Assembly (NCBI GenBank): GCA_036937835.1
Contig: CM072880.1
Location: forward strand, 2,977,501 to 3,041,500
Reading direction: 5' to 3'
Length of the DNA: 64,000 bases
Origin: Pampus argenteus
Taxonomy: Eukaryota; Chordata; Actinopteri; Scombriformes; Stromateidae
Positions 50,046-60,884 of the stretch are shown here, one piece after another (position 1 is the first letter of the stretch; every line of letters begins with the position of its first letter). Under the pieces are notes generated by a model that ran no database searches, was not told the DNA's origin, and saw nothing but the letters and a program-made list of their open reading frames with translations. The translations under genes and the position numbers were made by a program.

Positions 50046-50269
50046 TTAGGCTGGACTATTAGTTATTTTGGCCTTCAATGTACACTGATGTGCACACATA
50101 TTGCACAATTTCATTAGTTGTTCTCACAGAAACCAGATCATACAGATGAGTTCAGTACAGCAGTCATAGTACTAGTCATGGGTTGAAGGTGGTGATCTGC
50201 TTGATGTTGGAGCTGGGAGGCATTGAACCATCTGAGTTGCCTTATTGTCATTGTGCATACGAGGGATGG

Positions 50270-50570
50270 ATCCATTGTCTTTAGTAAACTGAATGCTGTC
50301 TCATTTTTTGACACCTACCTGATGCCTCGGCTACATCACTACCTTGGACTTCTGCCAGGTGTATTGGCAGAGCTTCTTCATGTGAGGCTCTTTGGCTTAT
50401 GGACAACGTTCTTCAAGGTTGTGAGGACTGCACTTCCTCTTATTTGGATGATTATTTTCAGCTTGACCTGGCAGGAACATCTTAAAGCATCTTCGTCCCG
50501 TCCTAGGTACAATCAGTGTGGCAGGACTTGAAGTCAACCTACAGAAATGTGAGTCGACTAAGCAGAAAAA
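50270..50570 (+). mobile_element. Decayed Ty3/Gypsy-type reverse-transcriptase fragment
   Basis: Short pieces in successive frames resemble the retrotransposon reverse-transcriptase core: KLNAVSFFDTYLMPR near 50287, an FGL-type motif near 50389, a YLDD-like active-site motif near 50440, TWQEHL shortly after it in a shifted frame, and EVNLQKCE near 50531. Much of the domain is missing and several frameshifts are present. No long terminal repeats were recognised. The fragment lies in unit 2 of the ggh array, where the lipocalin relic would be expected. Confidence 0.6.
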
Positions 50571-50805
50571 TGGTGAAGTCCGTCCTCAGCTGGACAAAGT
50601 CCACAGCCGCCTCAATCTATGTTTGCAATTTAAGCCATCGTGTTATCTTGTTTGACTGTGTAAAGTACAGTTATTGGACAACCTCTTAGGGCTTCTGTAA
50701 ATATAATCCAAAAATATAATGACTTTATTATGAATAGAGATGAGAACAAGTATTAAAGACGGAGAACATTTTTATTAACATTAATTCCTTAAAATTTGGG
50801 TCATT

Positions 50806-50946
50806 TAAGATCAACCGTGCTTTTATTCTGGAAATATTTGACCAGAAGTGTTGCCAATGACAACGTCACCGCCTGAAAACTGGACATATATAAACGACTG
50901 ATAGTCGATGCTCAGCAGTGGAACTGTTTGCTTCACTATCAGAAAA
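50806..50946 (+). promoter_or_regulatory. ggh copy 2 promoter block
   Basis: A CCAAT box at 50854-50858 and TATATAAA at 50887-50894 precede the ATG at 50947. From TTGCCAATGACAACG to the start the sequence nearly duplicates that of copy 1. The part upstream (CGTGCTTTTATTCTGGA) is instead closest to copy 3. Confidence 0.65.
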
Positions 50947-52995
50947 ATGCTTTTCTTGCTGTTTTGCGTTTCTGTCTCGTTTCTGGCGCTGCCGTCTGAA
51001 TCTAGGGTGGTGCGTAAGATAAATGACAGACCTATTATTGGTAAGTTTATTACTGCAGCATAATTAATACACAGGTAGACTATCAGCTGACTTACCTGAG
51101 GTCTTTATTAGATTTTTATTAGATTTATATCCAAGTATTTAAGCGTTTTTTCTCTCAAACAGGTATACTGGCTCAAGATATCCGCTCACCTCCACCTGGT
51201 ATAACATCGTACATCGCTGCTTCCTATGTCAAGTACCTGGAGTCAGCAGGAGCGAGGGTTGTACCAATCATGTGAGGTTTTCTATGATCTAATCAGTGTC
51301 ATTGCTTCAGGTAATATGAACTTTTATAACACTTCCTTTTCTTTTCTGCAGGATTGACCAGACAGAGGAGGAGTACAAGGCCCTCTTCAACTCCATCAAT
51401 GGGTACATGTGGTAGTATATATACTGTAGTCACCAGTTAAGCATCAGTATGATGTATTTCAGATTCACTCCAAAATATAATGTGATGATTTATATTTTAG
51501 AGACAAGTGAATAATGTAGAAAATAGCAGAAACTATAATCACTGTAGTTGGGTGAAGACGTTTGATCGTGTTTCTTTGCTAATGGAGACTCTGTTCTTGT
51601 TGACAGGGTCCTTTTCCCAGGCGGAGCTGCCAATATTTCCTCATCTGGTTATTATAGATCTGCAAAGGCCTTTTATGATCTTGCTATTGAGGTAAAAGCA
51701 TAAAGCACACAAACAGGTTTTCCTGTGTTGGTGTCAGATTATGCTGCATGCTGTATGTGGCGTTTCAGGCAAACCAAAGAGGAGACTATTTTCCTGTGTG
51801 GGGCACCTGTCTTGGATTTCAGCAGCTGACCCTTTTGACAAGTGGAAAGCGGCTACTTATACGTACTGATACCAACGGCATGCCAATGCTCCTGAACTTC
51901 ACTAACGGTATACTTACTCATATTGTCTTATCAGTGAGGGAAATCATTACATCTAAACAGCAATGTATGGATGAAATCTGCCAATCCATGTTTGCCTCTA
52001 AAACTCACAGTCTCCTAAAAGTTCGTCAGCAGTGGATCTCCTTTTAATTAGCTGCTTTAAATATCAATATCCAGATATATTTGAACTAAATATATCTACA
52101 ATACGTCAGGACCTTTTTCTTATCTTATCGTCACTCAACTAATTTGTTTTTAATAATGACCTTAATGCTTTGACTCATTTCCAGAAGCCAACAAAAGCAG
52201 GATATTTAAAGATGTCCCCGCTGAACTTATGAAAGATCTGGCTACTGAGCCCCTGACAGTAAACGTTCATAAGTGGAGTATCTCCATGGAGGTACGTCGT
52301 TCACTAAGAATACTGTATATATATCACTCACTAACATGATCAATAATCAAGTAGCAAAGCATGCAGCATGAGAGCCACAGAGTCTAAAGTCTGATATATA
52401 CTAGAGAGTAAAGTTGTTTAACTGGCTGCATTGAAACTAACCTCAAGTTGTTTTTTTCTTTCTTTCTTTAAGACTTATAACACAAATAACGAGCTGAACA
52501 ATTTTTACAACGTTCTCTCCACCAACACAGATGGAATAATAGAGTTTGTGTCAACAATGGAAGGTAGCTATAAATATAAATATCAGCTAAACTACACCGT
52601 CAGGATCTGTTTTAATCACTACTTCCTCCTCTCTTATCATTTTGCCAGCGTATGATTACCCAATTTATGGGGTACAGTGGCATCCAGAGAAAAATTCATT
52701 TGAATGGACGAGGTCTTATATTCCTCACTCCCCAGCAGCAGTCCAGACCACCTTCTACATGGCTGAATTCTTTGTCAATGAAGGTAAGAACATAGCATCT
52801 TTATTCCTGTAATTTCTCTCCAGTAGCTGCACGGTCCGATCTTTGTAAATCTGTCATTGTTTTTCTCTCCCAACAGCCAGAAAGAACTTTCACACATTTG
52901 AAACAGAGGAGGAGGAGAGCAAAGCGCTGATATACAACTACAATCCTGTCTACACCGGCGCCGACAGTGCCTTTGAGCAAAAATATTATTTCTGA
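50947..52995 (+). CDS. ggh: Gamma-glutamyl hydrolase, tandem copy 2 (9 exons)
   Basis: Exons: 50947-51040, 51163-51271, 51352-51402, 51607-51691, 51769-51907, 52185-52291, 52473-52563, 52649-52783, 52877-52995 (930 nt, 309 residues). Signal peptide, Cys127 in VWGTCLGF and His237 in VQWHPE are present, and the frame is intact. The residues after the nucleophile differ from the other copies (GFQQLTLLTSGKRLLIRT in place of GFEELTYLT), so substrate contacts may have shifted. Exon 1 is nearly identical to copy 1 while exons 7-9 are nearly identical to copy 3; the switch falls around exon 4. This is the mark of gene conversion or unequal crossing-over. Confidence 0.93.
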
Positions 52996-53240
52996 TGAAC
53001 AGTGATGTTCCTTTTCAGCTGCTGATTGGCTGTTTCAACCATGTGACTTATGATTGACAGACAGATGATTAACTGGATATCACTGCCGACACTGCAGTGA
53101 ATATTTGGATGATTAAATGTACAATTATCAACATTAAATAGCAGAAAGGAAATAGATCAAATTACTGTGTGTACTGTAAAAGGCTCGTAGTGATGAAGCT
53201 ATAGAGGCTTATCACCAAAGTCTTCAGCTCATTGTTTGGT

Positions 53241-53302
53241 TTTATGTGAATGTATTACAATGTATTTATGTACATAAATACATTGTAATACATTCACATA
53301 AA
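53241..53302. repeat. Perfect 62-bp palindrome
   Basis: Arms of 30 bp (53241-53270 and 53273-53302) are exact reverse complements around a central TA. The left arm begins TTTATGTGAATGTATT, which also occurs downstream of ggh copy 3 (about 58565) without a matching right arm. The right arm therefore looks newly made in this copy. Confidence 0.95.
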
Positions 53303-53391
53303 TACATGTAATAGTATTTATGTAAATGTCCACTTCGCTTGTGGACATATTTTATCCATATGTGCTGTACATCTTTAAAATGTACAAGAAC

Positions 53392-53397
53392 AATAAA
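53392..53397 (+). terminator. Poly(A) signal of ggh copy 2
   Basis: AATAAA in the same AAGAACAATAAAAC context as copy 1, about 400 nt after the stop. The palindrome lies in this 3' UTR. Confidence 0.6.
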
Positions 53398-53799
53398 ACT
53401 GATCACCAAAACTATTGAAGGCTGATTTATGTTTTCCATTTACATTCATGCTACAACCTTTAATTAATGTATGTTTCTATGCTTTCGATGACAAAGTTGA
53501 GCATCTTGGAAAAAGTCAAATTCTGGCAAAAACGTTTTTTTACTTCGTCACATTTTTGCACCAGAAAGATGGATGAATACATGAAATGCTTCACACCAGT
53601 CGCTAATTTTTTTAAACATTTTTAATCGCTTATTTAAAAAAAAAAAAAGTGTATTATTAGTTTTTATTGATACAAAACACGTAGAAAGAAAATTACAAGG
53701 TCAGAAGAATAAATAAAGAATAAATATTTGTCTTTTCATACGTTATTTTGTTTTATTATGCAGTGCATAAAATAACAGTATTACCTCCCACCTTATTCT

Positions 53800-54090
53800 C
53801 TCATCTCATTCTCAGGATTGTACCAAAGGTTAAAGTTTTAGAAAACAATATAAAACTCTTCAAACACATCTGGCTTCCAAAGGTCTGGCATGGAAAGAAA
53901 AATAAATATATAATCAACACAGCAAACAGTCTTTCAGTTTGCACACAGCAGATAAGAGCATGCAGCATGTGACAGAGTTGTACAGTGAACGCAATCATAA
54001 AGCCGCTGAGACATGAACGCATTCGAGGTACTGTGAGGATTTTCCATTTGTAATACTCAAAATGTTAGAGTATCATCTTATTCATGATGT
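53800..54090. repeat. Duplicated intergenic block B, copy 3
   Basis: Matches 45590-45880 and 49445-49745 (TCAGTTTGCACACAG, CAATCATAAAGCC, ATCATCTTATTCATGATG). It leads straight into the intact lipocalin gene, as copy 1 leads into the broken one. Confidence 0.85.
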
Positions 54091-54112
54091 TTATCAATCA
54101 TAGTTTTACCAC

Positions 54113-55116
54113 ATGCACTCTTCTAACCTGGATGTAAAGGTCCTGTTTGTGCTCGTCCTGGTTGCCGTGGCAGCTGAAGGTCAGTCCCTCCATCTTGGCG
54201 TTTGTCCCAGGCCGTCTGTTCAACAGGACTTTGACGTCACACAGGTAAAATATAGAGGAAATGTCCATATTCTGATGATTTTTGCAATATGTGTATGGAT
54301 TTTGTGTGTCTAGAGTATGTAGCTGATGTAAATGTGTAGAGGTTGAATCTCTTACAGCTGCCCTATCGACAGGCTAATTAATTGTTCTCTTTTGCCTCTA
54401 GTATATGGGTACATGGTACGAAATAAAGAGGCTCCCAGCTGTGTTTGAAAAGGGAAAATGCATCCAAGCTACATACACTCTTCTCACTGATGGGATGGTC
54501 AAAGTTCACAATGCAGAGCTGCTGTAAGGATTTAACTGACCCACTGAATGCTACACAGGAATACATATGGATGTGTTTTGCATTGTAATATCCCTTTTTT
54601 TTTTATTTTTTTTTTTTTTTTTTACATTAGCTGTCCTTCTCTCCCTTTCTCCTCGCCTTTTTATTTTCTCTATCCAGCTCTGATGGGAAGATCAATTCAA
54701 TTGAAGGAGTTGCCAAAGTGGAGGATTCATCTCAACCTGCAGTTCTGAGTGTCAGCTTCTTTAAAGGTAATGGATGCATCTTTTAGACAGGTGGAGCGAT
54801 TGTCTGAATTGGATACACTATACTATCAAGATATAATACGTCTAACATATGTTATAATATGTATGTATGTATGTGTGCAGGTGCTCCAGATGCTCCCTAC
54901 TGGGTCCTCTCCACAGACTACCAGTCGTATGCTCTGGTCTACTCTTGTTCGGACTATTTTGGCCTTTTCCATATTGACTTCGCCTGGATCCTGTCTCGCA
55001 CACGTGTGCTGACTGATGTCATCATTAGCCAGTTACATGATAGGCTGGATGCTGCTGGTGTAAACATACACCGCCTTACAGTCACCAACCAGACTGGCTG
55101 TGACATCATGACCTGA
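54113..55116 (+). CDS. apod: Apolipoprotein D-like lipocalin (4 exons)
   Basis: A secreted lipocalin expected to carry small hydrophobic ligands. Exons: 54113-54244, 54402-54523, 54678-54766, 54881-55116 (579 nt, 192 residues, normal for ApoD). A signal peptide core (VLFVLVLVAVAA) precedes GQSLHLGVCP. The lipocalin motif 1 is YMGTWYEIKRLP (G47, W49). Motif 2 is TDYQSYALVYSC, followed by FHIDFAWILSRTRVL, all characteristic of ApoD. Four cysteines (C31, C64, one in YSCSD, one in TGCDIM) match the two ApoD disulfides. AATAAA follows at 55245-55250. It lies between ggh copies 2 and 3, and its first exon has a broken relative before ggh copy 1. Assignment to a particular fish apod paralogue is not possible. 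Confidence 0.93.
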
Positions 55117-55244
55117 CGCATCATAAGCAAAATGTATGAATGCTGATTACATGTTTTGAACTGGAGGGTAAATACCAATATAATACTTTAAGGTGGTATA
55201 ATGCTTTTTGTTTATTGTTGGATATGGAGATCAACAAAATCAAT

Positions 55245-55250
55245 AATAAA
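55245..55250 (+). terminator. Poly(A) signal of the lipocalin gene
   Basis: AATAAA 129 nt after the TGA. Confidence 0.6.
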
Positions 55251-55573
55251 TTGAATAACAATGTGTCAATGTTGAATTTACTTACGTTATAACATAATTA
55301 GGGACATTCTGTTTTCTGATTATATTGAAGATTTTTGTGACTTCTCATTAGTCGTATTTGTGTTTCTTTTAATGCACATTTAATATATATTGGCGTTTGC
55401 ATTATTTATAATAGATATATAGATGTATAATAGATCTCTCTAAAGGTTTTATTTGATCAGCATTATAGATTTATTTTACAATGTGACCTAAATTAAAGGC
55501 AAACGTCATCAAAGTAGACACTCCACAGTGAGTGTATTTTAATTTTAAATAAATATAAATACCTTGGACAATG

Positions 55574-55597
55574 ATATATATATATATATATATATAG
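55574..55597. repeat. (AT)n microsatellite
   Basis: About twelve AT units between the lipocalin and ggh copy 3. An (ATTT)n run follows at 55771-55802. Confidence 0.95.
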
Positions 55598-55919
55598 CCA
55601 ACGACTATGTACATTTGTGTGTCCTATTATCAAACAAGTTGAACACAGCTTTGAATAGAGGGTTGGCTTCCTGGACCATAATTATCTTGCTATAGCGAGA
55701 CAACGAGATTTGTTATTTCGAGATAACAACTGCAGGTGGACCTTTGCTCTTATGTAAATATAGTCTGAAAGTATTATTTATTTATTTATTTATTTATTTA
55801 TTCAAATACATATGAGAACATGTATCACAACAGATAATATTATACTAAATATGTTGCAGTAAACTGACTGACTTTTTTGTTAAAAAGAAAAACTGTCCAT
55901 AAAACAAACTGCATGTAAT

Positions 55920-56042
55920 AAATCGAACGTGCTTTTATTCTGAAGATATTGGACCGGAAGTATCGACAACGTCAGCGACCGACATATAAACAAGCAAATG
56001 TCGATATTGAGCTACACAACAGTTTGCTTCACGGTCAGAAAA
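55920..56042 (+). promoter_or_regulatory. ggh copy 3 promoter block
   Basis: TATAAA at 55985-55990 lies 53 bp before the ATG. The CCAAT box of copies 1 and 2 is absent (the matching stretch reads TATCGACAACG), and the leader is only partly similar. Expression may differ from the other two copies. Confidence 0.6.
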
Positions 56043-58156
56043 ATGCTTTTCTTGCTGTTTTGCGTTTCTCTCTCGTTACTGACGCTGCCGTCTGAATTTG
56101 CAGCAGTTCCTAAAATAAACGACAGACCTGTTATTGGTAAGTTTATTACATATGCGCAGGTAGACTATCAACTGACTCACCTGAAGTCTGCCGCACATTT
56201 ATATCCAGTTATTTAAGCGTTTTATTTTCTCTCTCAAACAGGTATACTGGCTCAAGACATCCGCTCACCTCCACCTGGTAAAACATCGTACATCGCTGCT
56301 TCTTATGTCAAATACCTGGAGTCAGGAGGAGCGAGGGTTGTACCAATCATGTGAGGTTTTCTATAATCTAATCAGTGTCATTGCTTCAGGTAATATGAAC
56401 TTTTATAAGAAAGGTTTATAACAAACACTTCTTTTTCTTTTCTGCAGGATTGACCAGACAGAGGAGGAGTACAAGGCCCTCTTCAACTCCATCAATGGGT
56501 ACATGTGGTAGTAGATACTGTAGTCACCAGTTAAGCATCAGTAATAATATAACATCTTATATTAATGAGGTCATTCATACCTGATCTCTGACATGATGAT
56601 GGTCACTATTACCTGTCGGTGCATTATTCTGTCTGTTCTTGTTGACAGAGTCCTTTTCCCAGGCGGAGGTGCTAATCTGACTTCATCTGGTTATTATAGA
56701 TCTGCAAAGGCCTTTTATGATCTTGCTATTGAGGTAAAAGCATAAAGCACACAAACATGTTTTCCTGTGTTGGTGTCAGATTATGCTGCATGCTGTATGT
56801 GGCGTTTCAGGCCAACCAAAGAGGAGACTATTTTCCTGTGTGGGGCACCTGTCTTGGATTTGAGGAGCTGACTTATTTGACAAGTGGAAAGCTGCAACTT
56901 TCCCGCACTGATACTGAAGGCGTGGCTTTGCCTCTGGACTTCACTAACGGTATACTTTCCTGGTACTGTACTTGTTTATATTCAGTATGGTTATTGTCCT
57001 GTTTCTTTTTCTTTTTTCTCTTTATATTGTTTGTTGAGCGCCAACGACACCAAAACAAGTTCCTTGTAAGTTTTAAAAAAAAACAAACTGAGGGGAAATG
57101 ATCACATTTAAACAGCAATGAATGAAACTTTAACCAAGTTGTTTTAGATGCCTGAAAGTAACCATGAGTTACTTATCCATGATCTTAGAGAGTTATCTAA
57201 ACACAGCAAGTACATTAAAAATAACAACCTCTCTTGTAAACAATGGTTTTTATTTTTTTATTTATTAACTGTTTTAAATATCGAATATCCAGATATATTT
57301 GAACTAAATATATCTACCATACATCAAGATTTTTTTTTATATGAAAATAGATCTTATCGTCACTCAACTAATCTGTTTTTATTAATGATCGTAATGCTTT
57401 GACTCATTTCCAGAAGCCAACGAAAGCAGGATATTTAAAGGCTTCCCAGATGAACTCATGACAGCTCTGGCTTCTGAACCCCTGACAGAAAACTCTCATA
57501 AGTGGAGTATGGCAATGGAGGTACACTAATTCATACTGTATCACTCACTAACATGATCAATAATCACGTAGCAAAGCACACAGAGTCAGAGCCACAGAGT
57601 CTAAAGGTTGTCAACTTTTTTTCTTTCTTTCAGACTTACAACACAAATAACGAGCTGAACAATTTTTACAACGTTCTCTCCACCAACACAGATGGGAAAA
57701 CAGAGTTTGTGTCAACAATGGAAGGTAGCTATAAATATAACTATCAGCTAAATTATACCGTCAGGATCTGTTTTAATCACTACTTCCTCCTCTCTTATAA
57801 TTTTGGCAGCGTATGATTACCCAATTTATGGGGTACAGTGGCATCCAGAGAAAAATGCATTTGAATGGACGAGGTCTTATATTCCTCACTCCCCAGCAGC
57901 AGTCCAGACCACCTTCTACATGGCTGAATTCTTTGTCAATGAAGGTAAGAACATAACATCTTTATTCCTGTACTTTCTCTCCAGTAGCTGCACGGTCTGA
58001 TCTTTGTAAATCTGTCATTGTTTTTCTCTCCCAACAGCCAGAAAGAACTTCCACACATTTAAAACAGAGGAGGAGGAGAGCAAAGCGCTGATATACAACT
58101 ACAATCCTGTCTACACCGGCGCCGACAGTGCCTTTGAGCAAACATATTATTTCTGA
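56043..58156 (+). CDS. ggh: Gamma-glutamyl hydrolase, tandem copy 3 (9 exons)
   Basis: Exons: 56043-56136, 56242-56350, 56448-56498, 56649-56733, 56811-56949, 57414-57520, 57634-57724, 57810-57944, 58038-58156 (930 nt, 309 residues). Signal peptide MLFLLFCVSLSLLTL, Cys127 in VWGTCLGFEEL, His237 in VQWHPE; the frame is intact. Exon 1 encodes a distinct mature N terminus (AAVPKINDRPVIG, against VVRKINDRPIIG in copies 1 and 2), while exons 7-9 nearly equal those of copy 2. Intron 5 is the longest of the three (464 bp). The poly(A) signal used by copies 1 and 2 is changed to AATCAA at the matching place (about 58690). Confidence 0.93.
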
Positions 58157-58993
58157 TTGCTGCTGATTGGCTGTTTCAACCATGTGACTTATGAACGTTT
58201 CTAGATAATTTGACTTGATTTTTTGCATTTTGCTGCTCTCACTCTCCATCTGTTGAATCTGCATCCAGACGGAAGGAAAATGGAAATATAAATCGATGTA
58301 AACAAGAATCTTGATGCAGTGCAGGATTTAAAAGTCATGCTTTGTTCATGCTTGACAGATTATCAATTGAATGCCATTGCAGATAGTCATATTTTATGGC
58401 ATTTTGTCTGGTTTTAAATGACTGTTTATGGTCTTTTATTAACAGTGGATTACATTTCTATGTTTACTGTAAAAGGGGTTGCTTGTAGTGATGAAGCTAC
58501 AGAGACTTAGCAGCTCCCTTCAGTTACGTGGAGCATTTCATAATTTTTCCAACTCATTGTTTGGTTTTATGTGAATGTATTTCAGTGAAAAAGTGAATTT
58601 GCATTAAGGGCAAATAGATAGCACCTCGTCTGTATGTTTGTTCCCCTGCTTGACAACACGATCAGTAGAGCTTTAAAATGAACAACAACAATCAAACAGA
58701 TTAGCAGAAACATTGAAGGCTGATAAAATGTCTTATTTTTTTATTCTAACATTTACCTTCATGCCACAATCAGCCATTAGTGTCTTTCTGTGCTTTGGAT
58801 AACAAGGTTGAGCATCTTGGAAAAAGTCGTCGAACGTTTGATGTCGCCATTGGCGTTTTTAAAAGACCACTTTCAGTTCAAGGACAGCAACAGGAGAACA
58901 GAAATGACTCGTCAAATATAACTTCCAAAATGCTTTATGCACAAATAACACTCAGGTAATATTGTTGTTTTTTTTTTTAATTTCCCCCTTTAG

Positions 58994-58999
58994 AATAAA
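58994..58999 (+). terminator. Candidate replacement poly(A) signal downstream of ggh copy 3
   Basis: The nearest canonical AATAAA after the mutated site in the copy 3 3' region, 840 nt beyond the stop. Use is not shown. Confidence 0.3.
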
Positions 59000-59741
59000 A
59001 TGATATTTGAATAACATTTACACATCAAGCTGACGAGACTGGGATCTCAATCACGATACTACTGGAAATGTAATTTATGCAATCCAGTAAGGAACATTCA
59101 AGATGTCAAAAATGACCACGTGGAACTGAGCTACCAGGGATAGTGCTGCAAATAACCTCTTAACATGCACCGAAACATGAAAACACAAATGGTCACGCAA
59201 AGTAAAAAGAAAGAATAAATAAAATGGAAAATTACACTTGTGCCTCAAGATTTCTTCATTTCTTATGACGTTTGCATGACTTTTCCCCGCTTTATATACA
59301 AATGCATAATATCTCAGACTTCAATCCCAATGGCTTCCTGCCTTGAACATTATGTTTACTGATTTATACCAAGAGTAAGTGACTCAGCACTAACAATAGC
59401 TACTAGTGTCTTTATTCTGGGTATAAATCTTCTTTACTTACCATTCATTTATGTCTTAAACAATTATGCATGCAGATTCTGTACATGTTAGCTCGGGGTT
59501 ATGGTGCCATTGGTTATACAGTACAAGGGGCCAGGGGCTGTAGTGCCAAAGTAGCTAATTTTATCATTAAAAGTTCAGTTTTAAAATCCCAAAATTTCCA
59601 AGTTAGTTGTTGAAAATATCTTCTTTTTTTTTTTTTTAAACTTGTGCTAGAAACACGTATTATGTATTCAAAGCTATGAATTTGAAGGAATAGTTTTAAT
59701 AGATTTAAGAAATACACTTATTTGCTTTCTTGCTGAGAGTT

Positions 59742-59912
59742 AGCGATTAGCTTAGCTTAGTGTAAAGACTGGAAGCTGTTTCTGTCCAAAAAGAAGCATT
59801 AAACCAACAAGTTTATAACACATTACTCAGTGAGCATTAGAGGTGCTGGTGCTTACGTTTGGACAGACTTTATGCTAAGCTAAGCTAATCAGCTTCTAGC
59901 TGCAGCTTGATA
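59742..59912. repeat. Teleost interspersed repeat with inverted arms
   Basis: GATTAGCTTAGCTTAGTGTAAAGACTGG-type sequence at 59745-59770 is matched, with a few mismatches, by its reverse complement at 59865-59890. This TTAGCTTAGCATAAAGACTGG sequence resembles a short non-autonomous element that I recall as common in many fish genomes. The true ends and any target duplication were not identified. Confidence 0.5.
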
Positions 59913-60884
59913 TTTAATAGAGTTGTACAGCCTTGTTGTGGTATATAAATGCAGTCCTGCAGCAGGAGAAAGTAAGGCAGTAAGGTGACTAAAATAAGTT
60001 AATGCTTTTGTCTTTTTCTTGATGGACATTTGATAAAACCGAAGCGTTAAATTGTCTCATAAAGACAATAACAAACCCATTGCATTTTTTTTTTCTATCT
60101 CTTCCAAACATTTTTACCATTAATGAATTCTGTCAACATCACTGAAATACATAAAACGAGGCAACAAGATGAAACCAACATCAGGGCAAAACATATGTAC
60201 CGAAGGAAAATGTATCCGTAATAGCCGAGTGAATGTTTGTGTGCTATTTTACATACTATAAGAACAATCGACACGACCACAGTCCAACATGAAAAGTTCC
60301 TCACGACTTTAAAAATAGTAACATTTCCCGTATCCGCACATTTCCAGACACTTATGGACGATGCCAACCAGTGTTTTTTCATCAGGCGTCTTGATTTTCA
60401 TTAATATACAAGCCCACGAGTTATGTGCTAGAAGGTGTTCCTTCTCCCTACAGCCTGAAAGTCTGTGTGAGAGCTGATGCTTTTCTCTCCACGGCTGTTG
60501 AGGAGCAGCTCGTCCATCCCGTTGTACAGGAGACAGCTTCCTGTTCAGTCAATCGGTATATTCCTAAACATCATGTCAGGTCATCAGTCTTCGTTAGCTC
60601 TCTAGAGGGCCTTTTGGATTGGATCTCAGGGCAGAAGAAGAAGAAGAAGGAATGAGGATGATGGCAAAGGAGTCGATCTGTCGTCGGTCTGCTGGAAAGG
60701 CAGTCTCAGGGTTCAGCATGCGGACACGGGGAGTCCAAATGCAGGGAGTCGAACCAAAACAAATGGAGCAAGTACAGATGACAGTTGCATATTGTGGACA
60801 ACTGGACACCAGTGTTGTGCTTGGGCATGTGGACGGATTGGTGGATGGATGGACAGGAAGGACATGAGGCCCAACGAGGCCAAT

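Larger units (their letters stand above)
58157..60884. other. Intergenic DNA between convergent ggh copy 3 and dpp6
   Basis: It contains the end of the duplicated ggh 3' flank (GCTGCAAATAACCTCTTAAC near 59140 also occurs near 48880) and an interspersed repeat at 59.7-59.9 kb. The minus-strand portion near 60.88 kb should hold the dpp6 3' UTR. No coding exon with family similarity was seen. Confidence 0.6.

Noticed and set aside
52995..53400. microRNA gene at the 62-bp palindrome
   Set aside because: Perfect self-complementarity with almost no loop is unlike a pre-miRNA, and the related locus lacks it; a template-switch origin is simpler.
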